Position numbers and translations under genes: made by a program | In this document: piece by piece, positions 1-9,930 of the stretch | Layout: every line of letters begins with the position of its first letter | Numbering within the stretch: the first letter of the stretch is position 1 | Notes under the pieces: generated by a model | What the model was told of the DNA's origin: nothing | Database searches by the model: none | Seen by the model: only the letters and a program-made list of their open reading frames with translations | Assembly: GCA_037126765.1 (NCBI GenBank) | Contig: JBBCBC010000001.1 | Location: forward strand, 23,330,622 to 23,394,621 | Reading direction: 5' to 3' | Length of the DNA stretch: 64,000 bases | Origin: Stenogyne calaminthoides | Lineage: Eukaryota; Streptophyta; Magnoliopsida; Lamiales; Lamiaceae

Positions 1-228
1 GCACGAGCAGTTGCAAATTCTAGGGAACCGAGAGCCCACAAGGCCAGCAAACACATAGAAAGAAAATACCATATTATACGAGAAATTGTTAAGAGAGGAG
101 ACATAGATGTGGCAAAGATTGCGTCCGAAGATAATCTAGCAGATCCATTCACAAAGGGTCTGCCTCAGAGTACATTCGAGAGACATGTGAAAGGAATGGG
201 TGTCAAGACCGTTGCCAATCTGCTTTGA
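1..228 (+). CDS. Ty1/copia RNase H, C-terminal end (partial)
   Basis: This is the last 75 codons of a copia polyprotein, open from base 1 and ending at TGA 226-228. The reading frame shows the typical copia RNase H tail, with KYHIIREIV followed by NLADPFTKGLP, the block that closes most plant copia polyproteins. RNase H removes the RNA strand during reverse transcription. The rest of pol lies upstream of the window. The polypurine tract and the 3' LTR follow directly, so this is the 3' end of an element running on the plus strand. The visible part has no stop or frameshift, unlike the related copy at the right end of the window. Family and domain are clear; the state of the missing part is unknown. 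Confidence 0.93.
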   Translation, partial: ARAVANSREPRAHKASKHIERKYHIIREIVKRGDIDVAKIASEDNLADPFTKGLPQSTFERHVKGMGVKTVANLL

Positions 229-340
229 GTATAAGTGGGAGAAATATTATTAGGTTCGTGTAGGTCTTATTAGATGCCACATAGAACACGAGACATGTTG
301 TAGTATACTTAAAAGCAGACTTTGAGTATAAGTGGGAGAT
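229..340 (+). other. copia 3' untranslated region with polypurine tract
   Basis: This is the short non-coding stretch between the pol stop and the LTR. The string TGAGTATAAGTGGGAGA occurs twice, once at the stop codon and again just before the LTR. The second copy (about 323-339) sits where the plus-strand primer, the polypurine tract, should be. The duplication of this block is visible; that the first copy is a non-functional remnant is inference. Confidence 0.8.
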
Positions 341-2051
341 TGTTGGGGTTATACTGAAAAGTATGCTTTTTACTTTGTATAACCAAACTGAATTTCTTAA
401 TTATTTACTGAAATATATTATTTATCACTGTTGCACTAAATATGAATGAATGTTATATATATTTATTGCAAACCTGTTCGATAAGAAAGTACGTATCATG
501 TTGAAGTTAATTTGGTGATACCAGATCACATAAGATCAAATTAACAGTCCCTCGTGATTAAGTACAGATTCACAACCCAGATGAAAATGAACAATCCATC
601 ATGAAAGGTTGAAGTGTAAGGCTTAGATTGACTTGTCTTGACCAAGAGATTACACTAGTGCATTATGATGCGCTGAATAGGACCTACAGGAGGATAAATT
701 CTTCGGTACAGAATATACAATAATTAGACCTCAGTGGTTCGCTATTTCTTAATCTCCGTTCCTTAAATAGGATCGTGTGAAATTAATAATTGTTGCTTTG
801 ACTTATGATGGGAAGAGAATCAATGCGATTCGATACCTTGTATCTTGGGCAATATTATTGATTACACTACGATTGCTAAGATTTAATACGGAGAATCGTG
901 TGCAAGCACGTCTTGCTTGATTTGTCCCCTTGGTGGGCTCATAATCTTTATCATACCAAATCTTGCAAGTGGAAATTTATTTCCGGTATGGATAATAATG
1001 TTGATGTGTCTTTACTCCAAGGACAAAGATATTAATTAATATAAAGTATGTTCAGTTGCTTAATTAATTAATGGACTAAGATAATCTTAAACACGGGAAA
1101 TAATGACCGGGAGCCATATTATTGTGAAGTCGTAATATGGGTTAAGATGGATAGTTCAATATTAATTTTATAGTGGAATAAATTAATATTAATGGGCTTG
1201 AATAATATTTTGGCTAAATATTAAAGTTTCATAGCCCATTGGAGGTCCAATCTTAATTCTCCTAAAGGCCCCTCAAATAGTCCAAATTAAAGTCCAATTA
1301 ATGAAAAGGAGAAGAAAATATTTTGCCTATTTTTCCTTAAAATTTTCGAAAAATATGAGTAGGAGAGAGAAAAGATTTTCTTGATTTTCTTGGAAAGATT
1401 TTATGGAATAAGTATTCTTGAGATACAAGTTTATCCTATAAATTCAAAAAAAGTAAAATATCTTATTTCTTCCCTATTTTATGGGATATTTTCGGAAATT
1501 GTGTGACAAGAAGGAGGAGAAGATTTTGTTGGGAGATATTTTGGGAAATAGAATATATTGGATATACTCTAGATTGTATCTTGAGGAAGAAGCAATGAAA
1601 TTTCCCAATGCCCAACTTGACCAAATTTTCGTCCCCCCCTAGTCCTGAATAGGGGATGAATTTTTCATCCCCAATGCAATTCCATGTGTTGGAAAAAATA
1701 GAAATCCACAAAGGTGGTGGCAAATATTTTATTTTCTCCTTTAATTAAAATCGTTCGTTGAGAATCCTTCCACCGAATTACGTTCGTGGATGTGGGACAT
1801 TATTGGGAAGGCACTTTGGGTTGATCCATCGTCTCAACGGTTGTCTCTACAAGAGGTATGTAATCTCGTAACTCCTAGATTCCGCATGCTTAGGATTTAT
1901 GTGGATTAAATGTACGCATGTTGCTTATTTGCTTGTTTAATTATTATGTTGAATTATTTTAGGATTAATTCATGTTAGTAATCAATTGATTAATTTAAAT
2001 ATGTATTTAAATTCACCTCGAATAGATCCGGGCAACCCTTATTTCCCAACA
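341..2051 (+). repeat. copia 3' LTR (about 1.71 kb)
   Basis: Starts TGTTGGGGTTATAC and ends CCCAACA, so it has the TG...CA ends with a short inverted terminus. Its body matches the LTR at 44091-45905, the solo LTR at 49727-51567 and the fragment near 10854. It lies directly after a polypurine tract and a copia RNase H frame, so it is the 3' LTR. The partner 5' LTR lies outside the window. It ends inside a gypsy gag sequence, so this copia inserted into an older element. Confidence 0.92.
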
Positions 2052-2852
2052 AGGTAATCCCCCTTTGCTCGCTAATTGTTCTTGGAGATCCTTGATGTTC
2101 TGAAGAATTGCCGCCATCTGTGAAGATTCGCTCTGCCCTGCGACCTCGTCGCGACGAGAATGAGGTGGGGAATTTCTTCATTGTCGACGAGGTGATGGAG
2201 TTCGGCGACGTCTGTATGGTGATGGAGTTCCTTCCGTCCTACGGTGTGAAGGACTTCGCTCAAGTCTATCCTTCACCGAGATTCACTGTTTGAGTTCGCT
2301 TTGGGCTATTGACTCCAAATAAGATTTTTCGGGCTTGGCATAGTCACGCCGTGTCTGGCTGGGCTGATCTCGCTGTGGTCCGCGACCTCGATTTTGGCCG
2401 CAGCTGAAGCTCTATGAGAACAAACGCTTGTGGATTGGATTCGGCCCTTCGTTCGGGTTGCGCCGGTAGATCGGGGTATGTTGGGTCCCGTGAGAGTTGG
2501 CTTCTTGGCTTTTCTCGCGGTGAGATCTCTCCTGGCGAGGTCCCTCTCGATGAGATTTTTTCTTGTGGGGATCCTCGTGCATTTGGCATTTGCCCTTGCT
2601 TTGGGCTTTCTGGTTCAGGTCATGGCGCAGGTCGCCCTCAGGTATTTTCATGCCGGCCTGCTTTCGGCGTAACTCCGCCATGGCTTCATCGATGTCCTTG
2701 GAAGTGCGAAATTGCTCGAGCTTTTGAGTAATTCCGGCGGTGGGTCCTCCGGTTTGGCAGTTGCTAACGGCCGGGCTGCTAGCCCCCGCTCCACCGGAGC
2801 GGCACGAAGCCGAGACTGCTCTCTTCTTGGAGATGAAAGTCGCTTGAGACAT
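2052..2852 (-). pseudogene. Ty3/gypsy gag, N-terminal part, interrupted
   Basis: The minus strand opens with a Met at about 2852 and runs through a polar, charged reading frame with ITQKLEQFRTSKDIDEAM and AELRRKQAGMKIPEGD, then basic Arg/Lys/Ser/His-rich repeats. It continues in another frame to a helix QMAAILQNIKDLQEQL next to the copia LTR. Position just inside a primer-binding site and 5' LTR, together with the composition, points to a Tat-like gypsy gag N-terminus, comparable in place to the gag at 61430-61945. The frame changes several times between about 2412 and 2200, so it is broken. The copia LTR at 341-2051 removed or displaced the rest. No conserved gag core is present, so the call rests mainly on context. 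Confidence 0.6.
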
Positions 2853-2969
2853 GGTTGAATGGTTTTTTTTAGAGATTTGGGCGAATGAGATGGGTTTATA
2901 TCGAAGATTCGTGAGGAATACTCCAATGAGAAAACACTAAGAATTTAGCTCGATATTTCTTAAAGAGCA

Positions 2970-2986
2970 CCCTCCTTCTAGCGCCA
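2970..2986 (-). other. gypsy primer-binding site
   Basis: The minus strand reads TGGCGCTAGAAGGAGGG two bases inside the LTR. TGGCGC-type sites bind the 3' end of a host tRNA and prime minus-strand synthesis in plant gypsy elements. It fixes 2989-3679 as the 5' LTR of a minus-strand element. Confidence 0.75.
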
Positions 2987-2988
2987 AT

Positions 2989-3679
2989 TGTTGTGTACTA
3001 AAATATGAGGATTAGGGATTAAGATGTGGCTTAATGATCTTAGTGACACAAACAATAAATGTGTAAAGTGGATTGCATTTATGTTGTATGATTGCTTGAG
3101 ATAATAAGTGTTTGAGTAATAAATTTGCAAGAGGTTTGGTAAGGTATTGAATTCTCCCCCTTTCATGGTCATAAATGACCCATATTTATAGGGTTTGGGA
3201 GAGTGGAGCTCACTCTCCCGGATTACAAGTACAAGTAGCCGAAAATGGCTCTGCGAAACATTAAATGCTGCATGATTGATGTGACCCAGGTTGGTGATCG
3301 CTGGGAGGTCGTTCGAGTTATTAAGAGCTAGCGCATCTCGCTAGGACGTTGACCGAGATAAATCCGGATTTGCAGGCATTTAGTTGTCTAACTACTCCTA
3401 GCTACTCATCATTACTGTCATTTACTGACACATCTCTGATTAAGGTCATCTTTAGATAAGGTCTCTGGCATTTCTCGCCTGTCACGGGTCCAATCGTAAT
3501 TAATGCTCCGTACTTGTGTCAGTATGCGACCTACGAGGTGCATCAAGGCCGCATACTCGTGTTTGATGTGCCTTTGCTTCCATTTTCTCGACGAGGTGTT
3601 ATACTTGTGTAAAATTTGGTCTGGTCCTCTTATCACTCTTTTCAGGTCGTGTCCGACCTCGCGCGTCATGCCTACAACA
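2989..3679 (-). repeat. gypsy 5' LTR (691 bp)
   Basis: On the plus strand it begins TGTTGTGTACTAAAA and ends CCTACAACA, so TG...CA holds on both strands. A second copy of the same family and the same length lies at 26666-27356. A primer-binding site borders it on the left, so transcription would run leftwards into the gag at 2852. Confidence 0.88.
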
Positions 3680-3689
3680 TATATAAAAG

Positions 3690-4340
3690 AAAAATTACCT
3701 GTGGAGGTGGAGGAAGGCGGCGACGGTGGCGGCGGTAGTGGAGGACGCGCGGTGGGAAGGCGGCAGGCGGCGCGCGACCGGCGCGCGACGGCGGGTTGGA
3801 GGAGGAGGGCGACAGCGCGCGCTAGAGGGAAGAGGAGGGCGACGACTGCTGGTTCGATTTGGGAGAGAGGGAGGAGATTAATGGTTCGATTTGGGGGAGA
3901 GGGAGGAGGAGGGCGACGCTTCGATTTGGGGCAAAAATAAGCTTCTGGTTCGATTTGAGGGTGTAAATAGGCAGAACTATTGGACTGCGGTTTGAAACCG
4001 CTGTCTAAAAGCATTTGCATAGCGGTTTGAAACCGCTTTCTAAGTTTTGTACTTGGACAGCGGTTTTGAACCGCTGTCTCTTTTTTTTTTAATTAAAACC
4101 GCTCTCCAAGCTAATATTACTCAGAAAAACTATCACTGTTTAAACTCCCTCTGTTATGCTATAAAACTATCACTGTTATTCTATAAAATTATCACTGCTA
4201 TGCAATAAAACTATCCTCTGTTATTCTATAAAATTCACGGAGAGCAGCGGTCCCGATTTTTGGGCGACGGTGCCGTAGAAAACGTCGACCGTTTACCAAT
4301 GCACGGCAACCTTCGTGGCGGCATGGGGAAGGTAGGGGTC
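3690..4340. other. GC-rich gene-like debris with palindromic CACTA-like repeats
   Basis: About 3690-3960 is strongly GC-rich against AT-rich surroundings and is made of GGAGG/GGCGACG runs and a repeated TGGTTCGATTTGGG(G) block. The minus strand is open as a Pro/Ser/Ala-rich frame, but low complexity makes that uninformative. At about 3985-4078 three near-palindromes of the form AGCGGTTTGAAACCGCT occur in a row, a pattern seen in subterminal regions of plant CACTA elements. Inference: remains of a non-autonomous element that carried a GC-rich first-exon fragment. No termini or target duplication were found, so boundaries are uncertain. Confidence 0.4.
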
Positions 4341-4790
4341 GGGTTAAATTGCATTTTTGGTCCCATAAGAATATTTTCAAAGCACTTTTGGTCCCATTGT
4401 TTCAAAGTGGTCCTTTTTTGTGCACTTTTGGTCCCAAACCTTTAATTGCACATCACAAAAACCCCTAACATGTTCATCTAACAACTTCACCACACAAAAG
4501 CCACCTATATATGTTTAAAGTTTTTTGTGCACTTTTGATTTTGGAAGATTTGGATAAGATTTTTATAAAGTTCGCTAGATATTGGAGGTGTCGATTCCTA
4601 AGGTTCAAGGTGGGGATGAGGATTTTTGGTATTTTTTTGTAGAATATTAGTAATTCCGCTATTTTGGTGGGAACACACGCACTTACATCTGTTAAAAATT
4701 AATGGAATATTAGTTTGGGACCAAAAGTGCTTAAACTGGGACCATTTTGATATGAGAATATTCTTATGGGACCAAAAGTGCAATTTTCCC
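4341..4790. mobile_element. MITE with long terminal inverted repeats, Mutator-like
   Basis: Left end GGGTTAAATTGC and right end (reversed) GGGAAAATTGC open inverted repeats of about 80-90 bp built from TTTTGGTCCCATAAGAATATT. The flanks read GTAGGGGTC (4332-4340) and GGAGGGGTC (4791-4799), a 9-bp duplication with one mismatch, as expected for Mutator-type insertion. An alternative reading gives a perfect 8-bp AGGGGTCG with ends shifted by one or two bases. It sits inside GC-rich debris that continues on both sides. There is no coding capacity. Confidence 0.8.
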
Positions 4791-5375
4791 GGAGGGGTCG
4801 CGGCAGCGGCGGGGAGGGTGGCCGTGATGGGTTTCTGGGTGGAGAGGGGAGGAGTCGCGTCAGCGGACTCAAGTATATATATATGAACCTCACATGATAT
4901 TTTAGCCCGATTTGGGCGCGCTTATTCGGGCACAATTGTCCTACATTTACAGATTTTAAAACATATTGTCCTATATTTATATATTTTAAAAGATATTGCC
5001 CTACATTTCCAAGTCAGTAGAATTATTGTCCTTAAAATACAACCCCCAAAATTATTGTTCTAAAAAAACATTTTTCCCTGCATTTCTTGATTTGTGACTT
5101 TTTGCAGTTTCTCATCTAATATAAATTGGATTAAAATCACACTTCGATGGAATTGTTTACCTAAGAGCCTCAAAGTTGGTTTAGACGCTGAGAGAACATC
5201 ATAGCAAAATTATTAGTTGGAATAAACTGTCTATTTCATTCGGTTAATTGATATTTTAGGTTGATGTTTGCAGCTGGGTTCTAATAGGGAGGGCACGCAT
5301 AGTGAGTTTGTTAGAATCGTTGGAAATGGGGTGGGACTAAATTTTGGTCTGATTTATGGGCTGGGGAAGTGTCGT
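4791..5375. other. Intergenic: GC-rich tail, AT-rich spacer, third copy of a dispersed segment
   Basis: 4791-4865 continues the GC-rich debris interrupted by the MITE. 4930-5060 is AT-rich with a repeated ATTGTCCTACATTT block. 5083-5235 matches part of the segments at about 24630-24720 and 37730-37915. At 5268-5375 there is an exon-like stretch after TTTGCAG whose frame reads LGSNREGTHSEFVRIVGNG; I do not recognise it, and it ends where CACTA-like sequence begins. Confidence 0.5.
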
Positions 5376-5755
5376 TTACTACAAGAAAATAATGCATTGC
5401 CTAAGAAGTTTTTTAATATTTTGTCCTTAAAGAGTAAGGTTTGCCTACGAGATGTCTACATTTTTTTTAATGATATAGATTATTTTTAAACTACAAATAT
5501 AATTGCCCACAAAAATGTAAATTGCCTACGATGTGTCTACATTTATTTTTAATGTGTTATGATACTAAAGGTTTGATCTTTAGTATCAAAAAGACATTTA
5601 GTATCGAATAATAAAATATTGTATTTAGAGTATCTAAAATTTTTACCGATACTGAACATATGACATCAATACATGTTTTCTGATACTAATTTATAATTAC
5701 TAAAAGACCTCACTTTCGCATCAGAAATGCATTTAGGTACCGATAATGACAGTGT
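5376..5755. mobile_element. CACTA-like fragments
   Basis: ACTACAAGAAAAT near 5379 resembles a CACTA terminus (usual CACTACAAGAAAA). It is followed by two copies of a TTGCCTACGA(G)ATGTGTCTACATTT block, like subterminal repeats. From about 5560 a different family begins, with repeated GATACTAAAG/TTTAGTATC boxes. That second family recurs at 6715-6945 and 14309-14680, the latter with a clear CACTACTAGAAAAA end. No target duplication was found here, so this is a fragment. Confidence 0.5.
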
Positions 5756-6027
5756 GTGTGCGTGTATTTTCAGAGTGTTGTTGAAAATGTTATGCAACAT
5801 GTAAAACAACGTATGACAGCGGAAGTATAAAAACGCAGTGCAAAGGATTTTAAAATTTTGTATAGTCTGTAATCTAGACTACACGAACCTCATGGTTAAA
5901 AACATCACTATAACAAGTAGTGAGATACACACGAACCTCTTACAAGATCCTAAAAGGTGTAGTGAAAAACCACACACCAAAAATCAGTCTATTCAATCAA
6001 GTAACTAGTGATCTTATTCAACCTAAA

Positions 6028-6489
6028 ACTTGATCTAATAAGATAAAATCAATACTGATGGGAAATGTTGGGATACACTCGACCAGTACAAATAGACATA
6101 GCATCGACCCTCACACTCCACTCACGGTTGTGTCTCGGATGCTACTTTCTTAAGTTTGGAGTAGAGCAAATGGTATTTCACTTTAACTCAAACTTGAATG
6201 TCGACCAATGCGGTCTATTTATAGACTTTCGGACCAACTGCATTGTCCTATCCACTAGACTTGATCTAATAAGATAAAATCAATATTGATGAGAAATGTT
6301 GGGATACACTCGACCAGTACAAATAGACATAGCATCGACCCTCACACTCCACTCACGGTTGTGTCTCGGATGCTAGTCTCTTAAGTTTGGAGTAGAGCAA
6401 ATGGTATTTCACTTTAACTCAAACTTGAATGTCGACCAATGCAGTCTATTTATAAACTTTCGGACCAACTGCATTGTCCTATCCACTAG
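6028..6489. repeat. Tandem duplication, 2 x 231 bp
   Basis: The block beginning ACTTGATCTAATAAG at 6028 is repeated at 6259 with an exact 231-base offset and only scattered substitutions. Both units contain GGGATACACTCGACCAG. Surrounding bases (5756-6027 and 6490-6715) hold no recognised gene; the repeated CAACATGTAAAACAAC-like strings suggest an old repeat element. The high similarity shows a fairly recent local duplication. Confidence 0.9.
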
Positions 6490-6714
6490 GCTTGGATAGT
6501 CTTGAACATCTCCTCCACTATCTCCCATGATCTTTCTATTCTTACTCCATTCCAGTGCAACCCCTTGACAATATTCAAAATTGTCTCAAACCTGCAATGT
6601 AGGAAACATAGAAAACCACATCTATTAAAACGAGTCAGTGTTAGGAGAAAGGACAAATTTATGATGTTGTGCAGAATGTTGTCCAGCATATGAAACAACA
6701 TCCGTGCAACATCA

Positions 6715-6945
6715 ACAGATAATATCAATTTTTTTGATACAATATTGTCTTTATATATAAAACAATCTTTAGTATCAGAAAAATATTTAGTATCGGATAA
6801 TAAAATATTGTATTTATAGTATCTAAAAATTTTATCGATACTGAACATATGACATCATTTCATGTTTTCTGATACTAATTTATAATACTAAAAGACCTCA
6901 CTTTCGCACCAGGAATGCATTTAGGTACTGATAATATCAATTTTA
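6715..6945. repeat. CACTA-like fragment, second copy
   Basis: It shares TTTAGTATC boxes, GTATCTAAAAATTTTATCG and ACTAAAAGACCTCACTTTCG with 5560-5755 and with 14465-14680. Neither end is preserved. Confidence 0.6.
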
Positions 6946-7004
6946 ATTCCACCTACAAACTAATATCACTACATTTATCAACTAATACCATTACATTGTG
7001 TGTT

Positions 7005-7090
7005 GTTGACAATCCCACATTCATTATTCTAATTCTATTCGAATTTGTCTAAAAAAAAATAAAAAAATACACATAACAGAAAGACCAAAG
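7005..7090. repeat. Shared 85-bp block, copy 1
   Basis: TGTTGACAATCCCACATTC followed by an A-rich run and CACATAACAGAAAGAC is repeated at about 23133-23218, after which the two loci diverge sharply. TGTTGACAATCCCACA resembles the start of some plant LTRs, so this may be an LTR remnant. A sharp end of similarity at the same base in both copies suggests a true element boundary. Confidence 0.6.
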
Positions 7091-7107
7091 TTCTCTCAAT
7101 TATGTGA

Positions 7108-7242
7108 ATGGGGAATGTGTGGAATTTCGTTCTGGGTATCGTAGAGACTCTCGGTACAGCTATCTTTACATTTGTCATAGATTTCCTCGTTGTATTCATG
7201 TCAATCGGTATGGCAATATTCTGTTGTGGAGATACCATTTGA
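7108..7242 (+). CDS. Possible 44-residue membrane peptide, unrecognised
   Basis: An ATG at 7108 opens a 44-codon frame ending in TGA. The peptide starts MGNVWNFVLGIVETLG, continues with a strongly hydrophobic stretch (about residues 14-39, rich in Ile, Phe, Val and Met), and ends with a Cys pair. This would make one, possibly two, membrane passes. An ATG-TGA start-stop pair lies just upstream (7102-7107) and directly abuts the start, which could act as a minimal upstream ORF. The amphipathic start and the long hydrophobic run are unlike random AT-rich translation. I do not recognise a family and see no promoter or introns. It may be a short gene, one exon of a larger gene, or chance. Confidence 0.35.
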   Translation: MGNVWNFVLGIVETLGTAIFTFVIDFLVVFMSIGMAIFCCGDTI

Positions 7243-8599
7243 TAAGATTCATCACGAACTCTTCATGTTCGTTTGCCGCCCTATCCCGCCGTGCACTGAT
7301 ATAATTAGTGGCCAAATTTCGGTGATCCTCAAAAATGGAGGGGAACTGATGCAATGAAAGTATTATGGAACACAGAACACTACTTGTTTACTTTTGAGAG
7401 AGAAATTTTAGAAGAATTTAAAGGCAAAGAGAAGGGCAGAGACGGGAAACAGGAGAATTTCAAGCACAAAGGAGAGGCTTAGCGTATATGTAGAGCGAGA
7501 GAAAAACGGAGGCGAGAATTTCCAAAAATTACTTTGTCAATTTACTATTCCTACTTGACCGCTTCTTTATTATTTTCAGCCACTAATTTCTGTCAACAAG
7601 TATCAGTTTCTGTTCTTTTTTTCCGGAATCAGACTATCTGAGGGGAACAACACTTACTTCTCCCCCAAAGCCTAAAACTCTTCTATAAATAAACAAACTT
7701 GTTTTCGTACTAATTATATATATTTATTTTTCTTTTATAAATACTCTAAACTAGTGCAGAACCTGCTTAATAAGTTAATATGGCGGATGAAAGATAAATA
7801 TTGAAAGTTTCATATGAAGATGTAAATTTTAATGAGTTGTCTCAAATTAAGGATCATATTAAAAATCGGTTCATAACAAACCTTTATATTTTGTTTTCTC
7901 AAATTTGAATATCCATAATATTATATCTCAAGTCAAGAGACGTTTGTTAATTTGAGCCTTATTTTGAGGCAACCCCATGAATTTTTATAAGATAAACTTT
8001 ATATACAATTTATTATTTTACTGTAATACTTATGAAATTATTTACTATTACAATTCAACATAATTTCTATATTTTAAATATGTGCATACGATGACTTTAA
8101 TTTATATTATTAGAAATATTGTGCAATGAGCTAATTAACAATAGTAAATGAGTCGATGGATTGAAGCAGTCTCATAAAAGACTTTACTAATCTGAATGCT
8201 AAAAAATACATATAGTTGGAGAAAGCAGAATTCTTCATCTCTGAACAGGAAGGGAAATAGACGTTTTTTATTTTTTATTTTGTTGAGAACCGTCAATGAA
8301 AAGTTTTCATGAAAAAGTTTAAAATTAAAATTTAAAATTAATGGGAAATAGAGAAATTGTGATTAGGGAAGAGTTTAAATTAAAATTAATGATTAATAAG
8401 AGATTATTTGAAATAGGAGCAGTTTAGAAAAATTAGGAGAGAAGATGCGATTTTAATGATAGTAAGTTTGATAAATAACGTAAAATTAAGAGAATATTAG
8501 AAAATTAAATGGGAGGATTTGTAGTGAGCCATGTAGGATAAACAAGATTGAGAAATACATGTAGGATAAGCAAGATTGAGAAATAGATGTAAGGGGAGA
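7243..8599. other. Intergenic, AT-rich
   Basis: No gene is recognised. 7838-7980 may be a small degenerate hairpin element: TGAGTTGTCTCAAATTAAGG at the left pairs loosely with TGGGTTGCCTCAAAATAAGG read from the right on the other strand. 8515-8605 contains a short imperfect repeat of ATGTAGGATAARCAAGATTG. Confidence 0.5.
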
Positions 8600-8804
8600 T
8601 ATATAAAACTTGTTTTCAAACATAATATTTTTTCAAATTAATTTATTAATATATATAACTCTATACATTAATTATGTTGAAAACTATTAACAAATATTAA
8701 ATAGGCCAATAGTAGAATTTTTACTTATTTAATTTACTTTTCAAAATCCTTTTTTTAATTCGTGTACTAAACTCAGTCAGTATATTCAATTTAGAGGGAC
8801 GAAG
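8600..8804. mobile_element. Stowaway-like MITE, left end missing
   Basis: The body (ACTTGTTTTCAAACATAAT onward) matches the intact element at 9356-9611. The right end GAGGGACGAAG followed by TA fits a Stowaway terminus (tc1/mariner type, TA target). The left terminus is absent. Confidence 0.6.
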
Positions 8805-9021
8805 TATCTTCTTCTGTTCTCTCTTCTAAGAAAACTGAGTTTATTATTTTGATAGCTCATGCTCCTAGAATTATTGATATTAATTTGGTGTATTAAATAT
8901 GTTTCTTGATCTTTCCTGTTTCTGGAAAACAATATTCTAGCAACAAATCAAAAATAGTTATCTGGCTAGCTGTGCATATATTTTTAATATTATTTTAAGC
9001 AGGCTGCTGGTTTGGTACAAG

Positions 9022-9321
9022 TGAAAGAACTTTATCTCATCTAAAAGTTCGAACGTGTAGAGAGGTGTGAAATTAATTAGTTTATTTAATTTTTCTAACA
9101 CTCTTCCTCACTCGTGAACTTAATTATTTTACTCTATCATTAGGAGGAGGCTCATTGAGTGGACAATTTTTATATGGGTGGAGTTGCTTTCGGTGGGAAT
9201 TGAACCCAGGGCGTGGGCGTGAACTTGAAGACTCTGATACCATGAAAGAATTTCATCTCATCTAAAAGTCCGAACTTGTAGAGATGTGTGGAATTAATTC
9301 ATTTATTTAATTTCCCTAACA
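9022..9321 (-). mobile_element. TRIM retrotransposon (300 bp) with 79-bp LTRs
   Basis: Two direct repeats of 79 bp, 9022-9100 and 9243-9321, differ at about 10 positions. On the minus strand each begins TGTTAG and ends TTCA. Inside the right repeat the minus strand reads TGGTATCAGAG, the initiator-tRNA-Met primer site; inside the left repeat it reads AGTGAGGAAGAG, a polypurine tract. The 142-bp interior codes for nothing. Flanks ACAAG and ATAAG differ at one base and may be the 5-bp target duplication. LTRs, primer site, polypurine tract and tiny size together define a terminal-repeat retrotransposon in miniature, mobilised only in trans. Confidence 0.88.
9232..9242 (-). other. TRIM primer-binding site
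   Basis: TGGTATCAGAG on the minus strand directly abuts the right LTR and is complementary to the initiator tRNA-Met 3' end. About 25-35 bases further in lies GGGTTCAATTCCC, which resembles a Pol III B box (GGTTCGANTCC). Confidence 0.8.
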
Positions 9322-9355
9322 ATAAGAAACCCAGACTATTTTGCTTTTTAATATA

Positions 9356-9611
9356 CTCTTTCTGTTCCGATCATATAGGTTTATTTTCTTTTTATGGATA
9401 TCACAATTATATAAACTTGTTTTCATATTGAGTAACTCTTTTTAATTTATTAATTTACTAATATAAATTCATACATTAATTACATTGAAAAGTATAACAT
9501 TTATTAAATAGGGGTATAATAAAAAATTTATTTGTCTAATTAACTTTTCCAATACAATTTTCCAATTCTTGTAAAAAATCTAACAAGTCTATATAATTGG
9601 GACGGAGAGAG
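9356..9611. mobile_element. Stowaway-type MITE (256 bp)
   Basis: The left end CTCTTTCTGTTCC pairs with the right end read in reverse, CTCTCTCCGTCCC. Both ends are flanked by TA. Inverted similarity extends for about 30 bp. This is the standard Stowaway layout mobilised by tc1/mariner transposases. It lies 34 bp from the TRIM. Confidence 0.82.
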
Positions 9612-9930
9612 TAACAAACATAAATTTATAACATTTCTACATAGTTCCTTGTCAATTTAAATCTAATCTATTTAAATTTTAACTCTAATAATTGAATTAC
9701 AGATTCACCCCCTAACCACCACATCGTTTCTCAAAAAGCTGTACAACTAGAATTGAATGATAGATACACACACCAAGAGAAATGGATTATGATCATTGAT
9801 CAAGCTGGCTCAGCTCTAGGAATGCAATGCTACGGGGTGTGTTTGTAACAAATTATAAGTATATATAAGTAATTTGAAGTATTTTATTTCTTTTTTATTA
9901 AATTAAATAAACTCTTAAAATTTAAATATA
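9612..9930. other. Intergenic, AT-rich
   Basis: Nothing recognised in this stretch. Confidence 0.6.

Noticed and set aside
3418..4020. 200-residue Pro-rich minus-strand frame
   Set aside because: It spans an LTR, GC-rich repeats and palindromes; composition alone explains the open frame.
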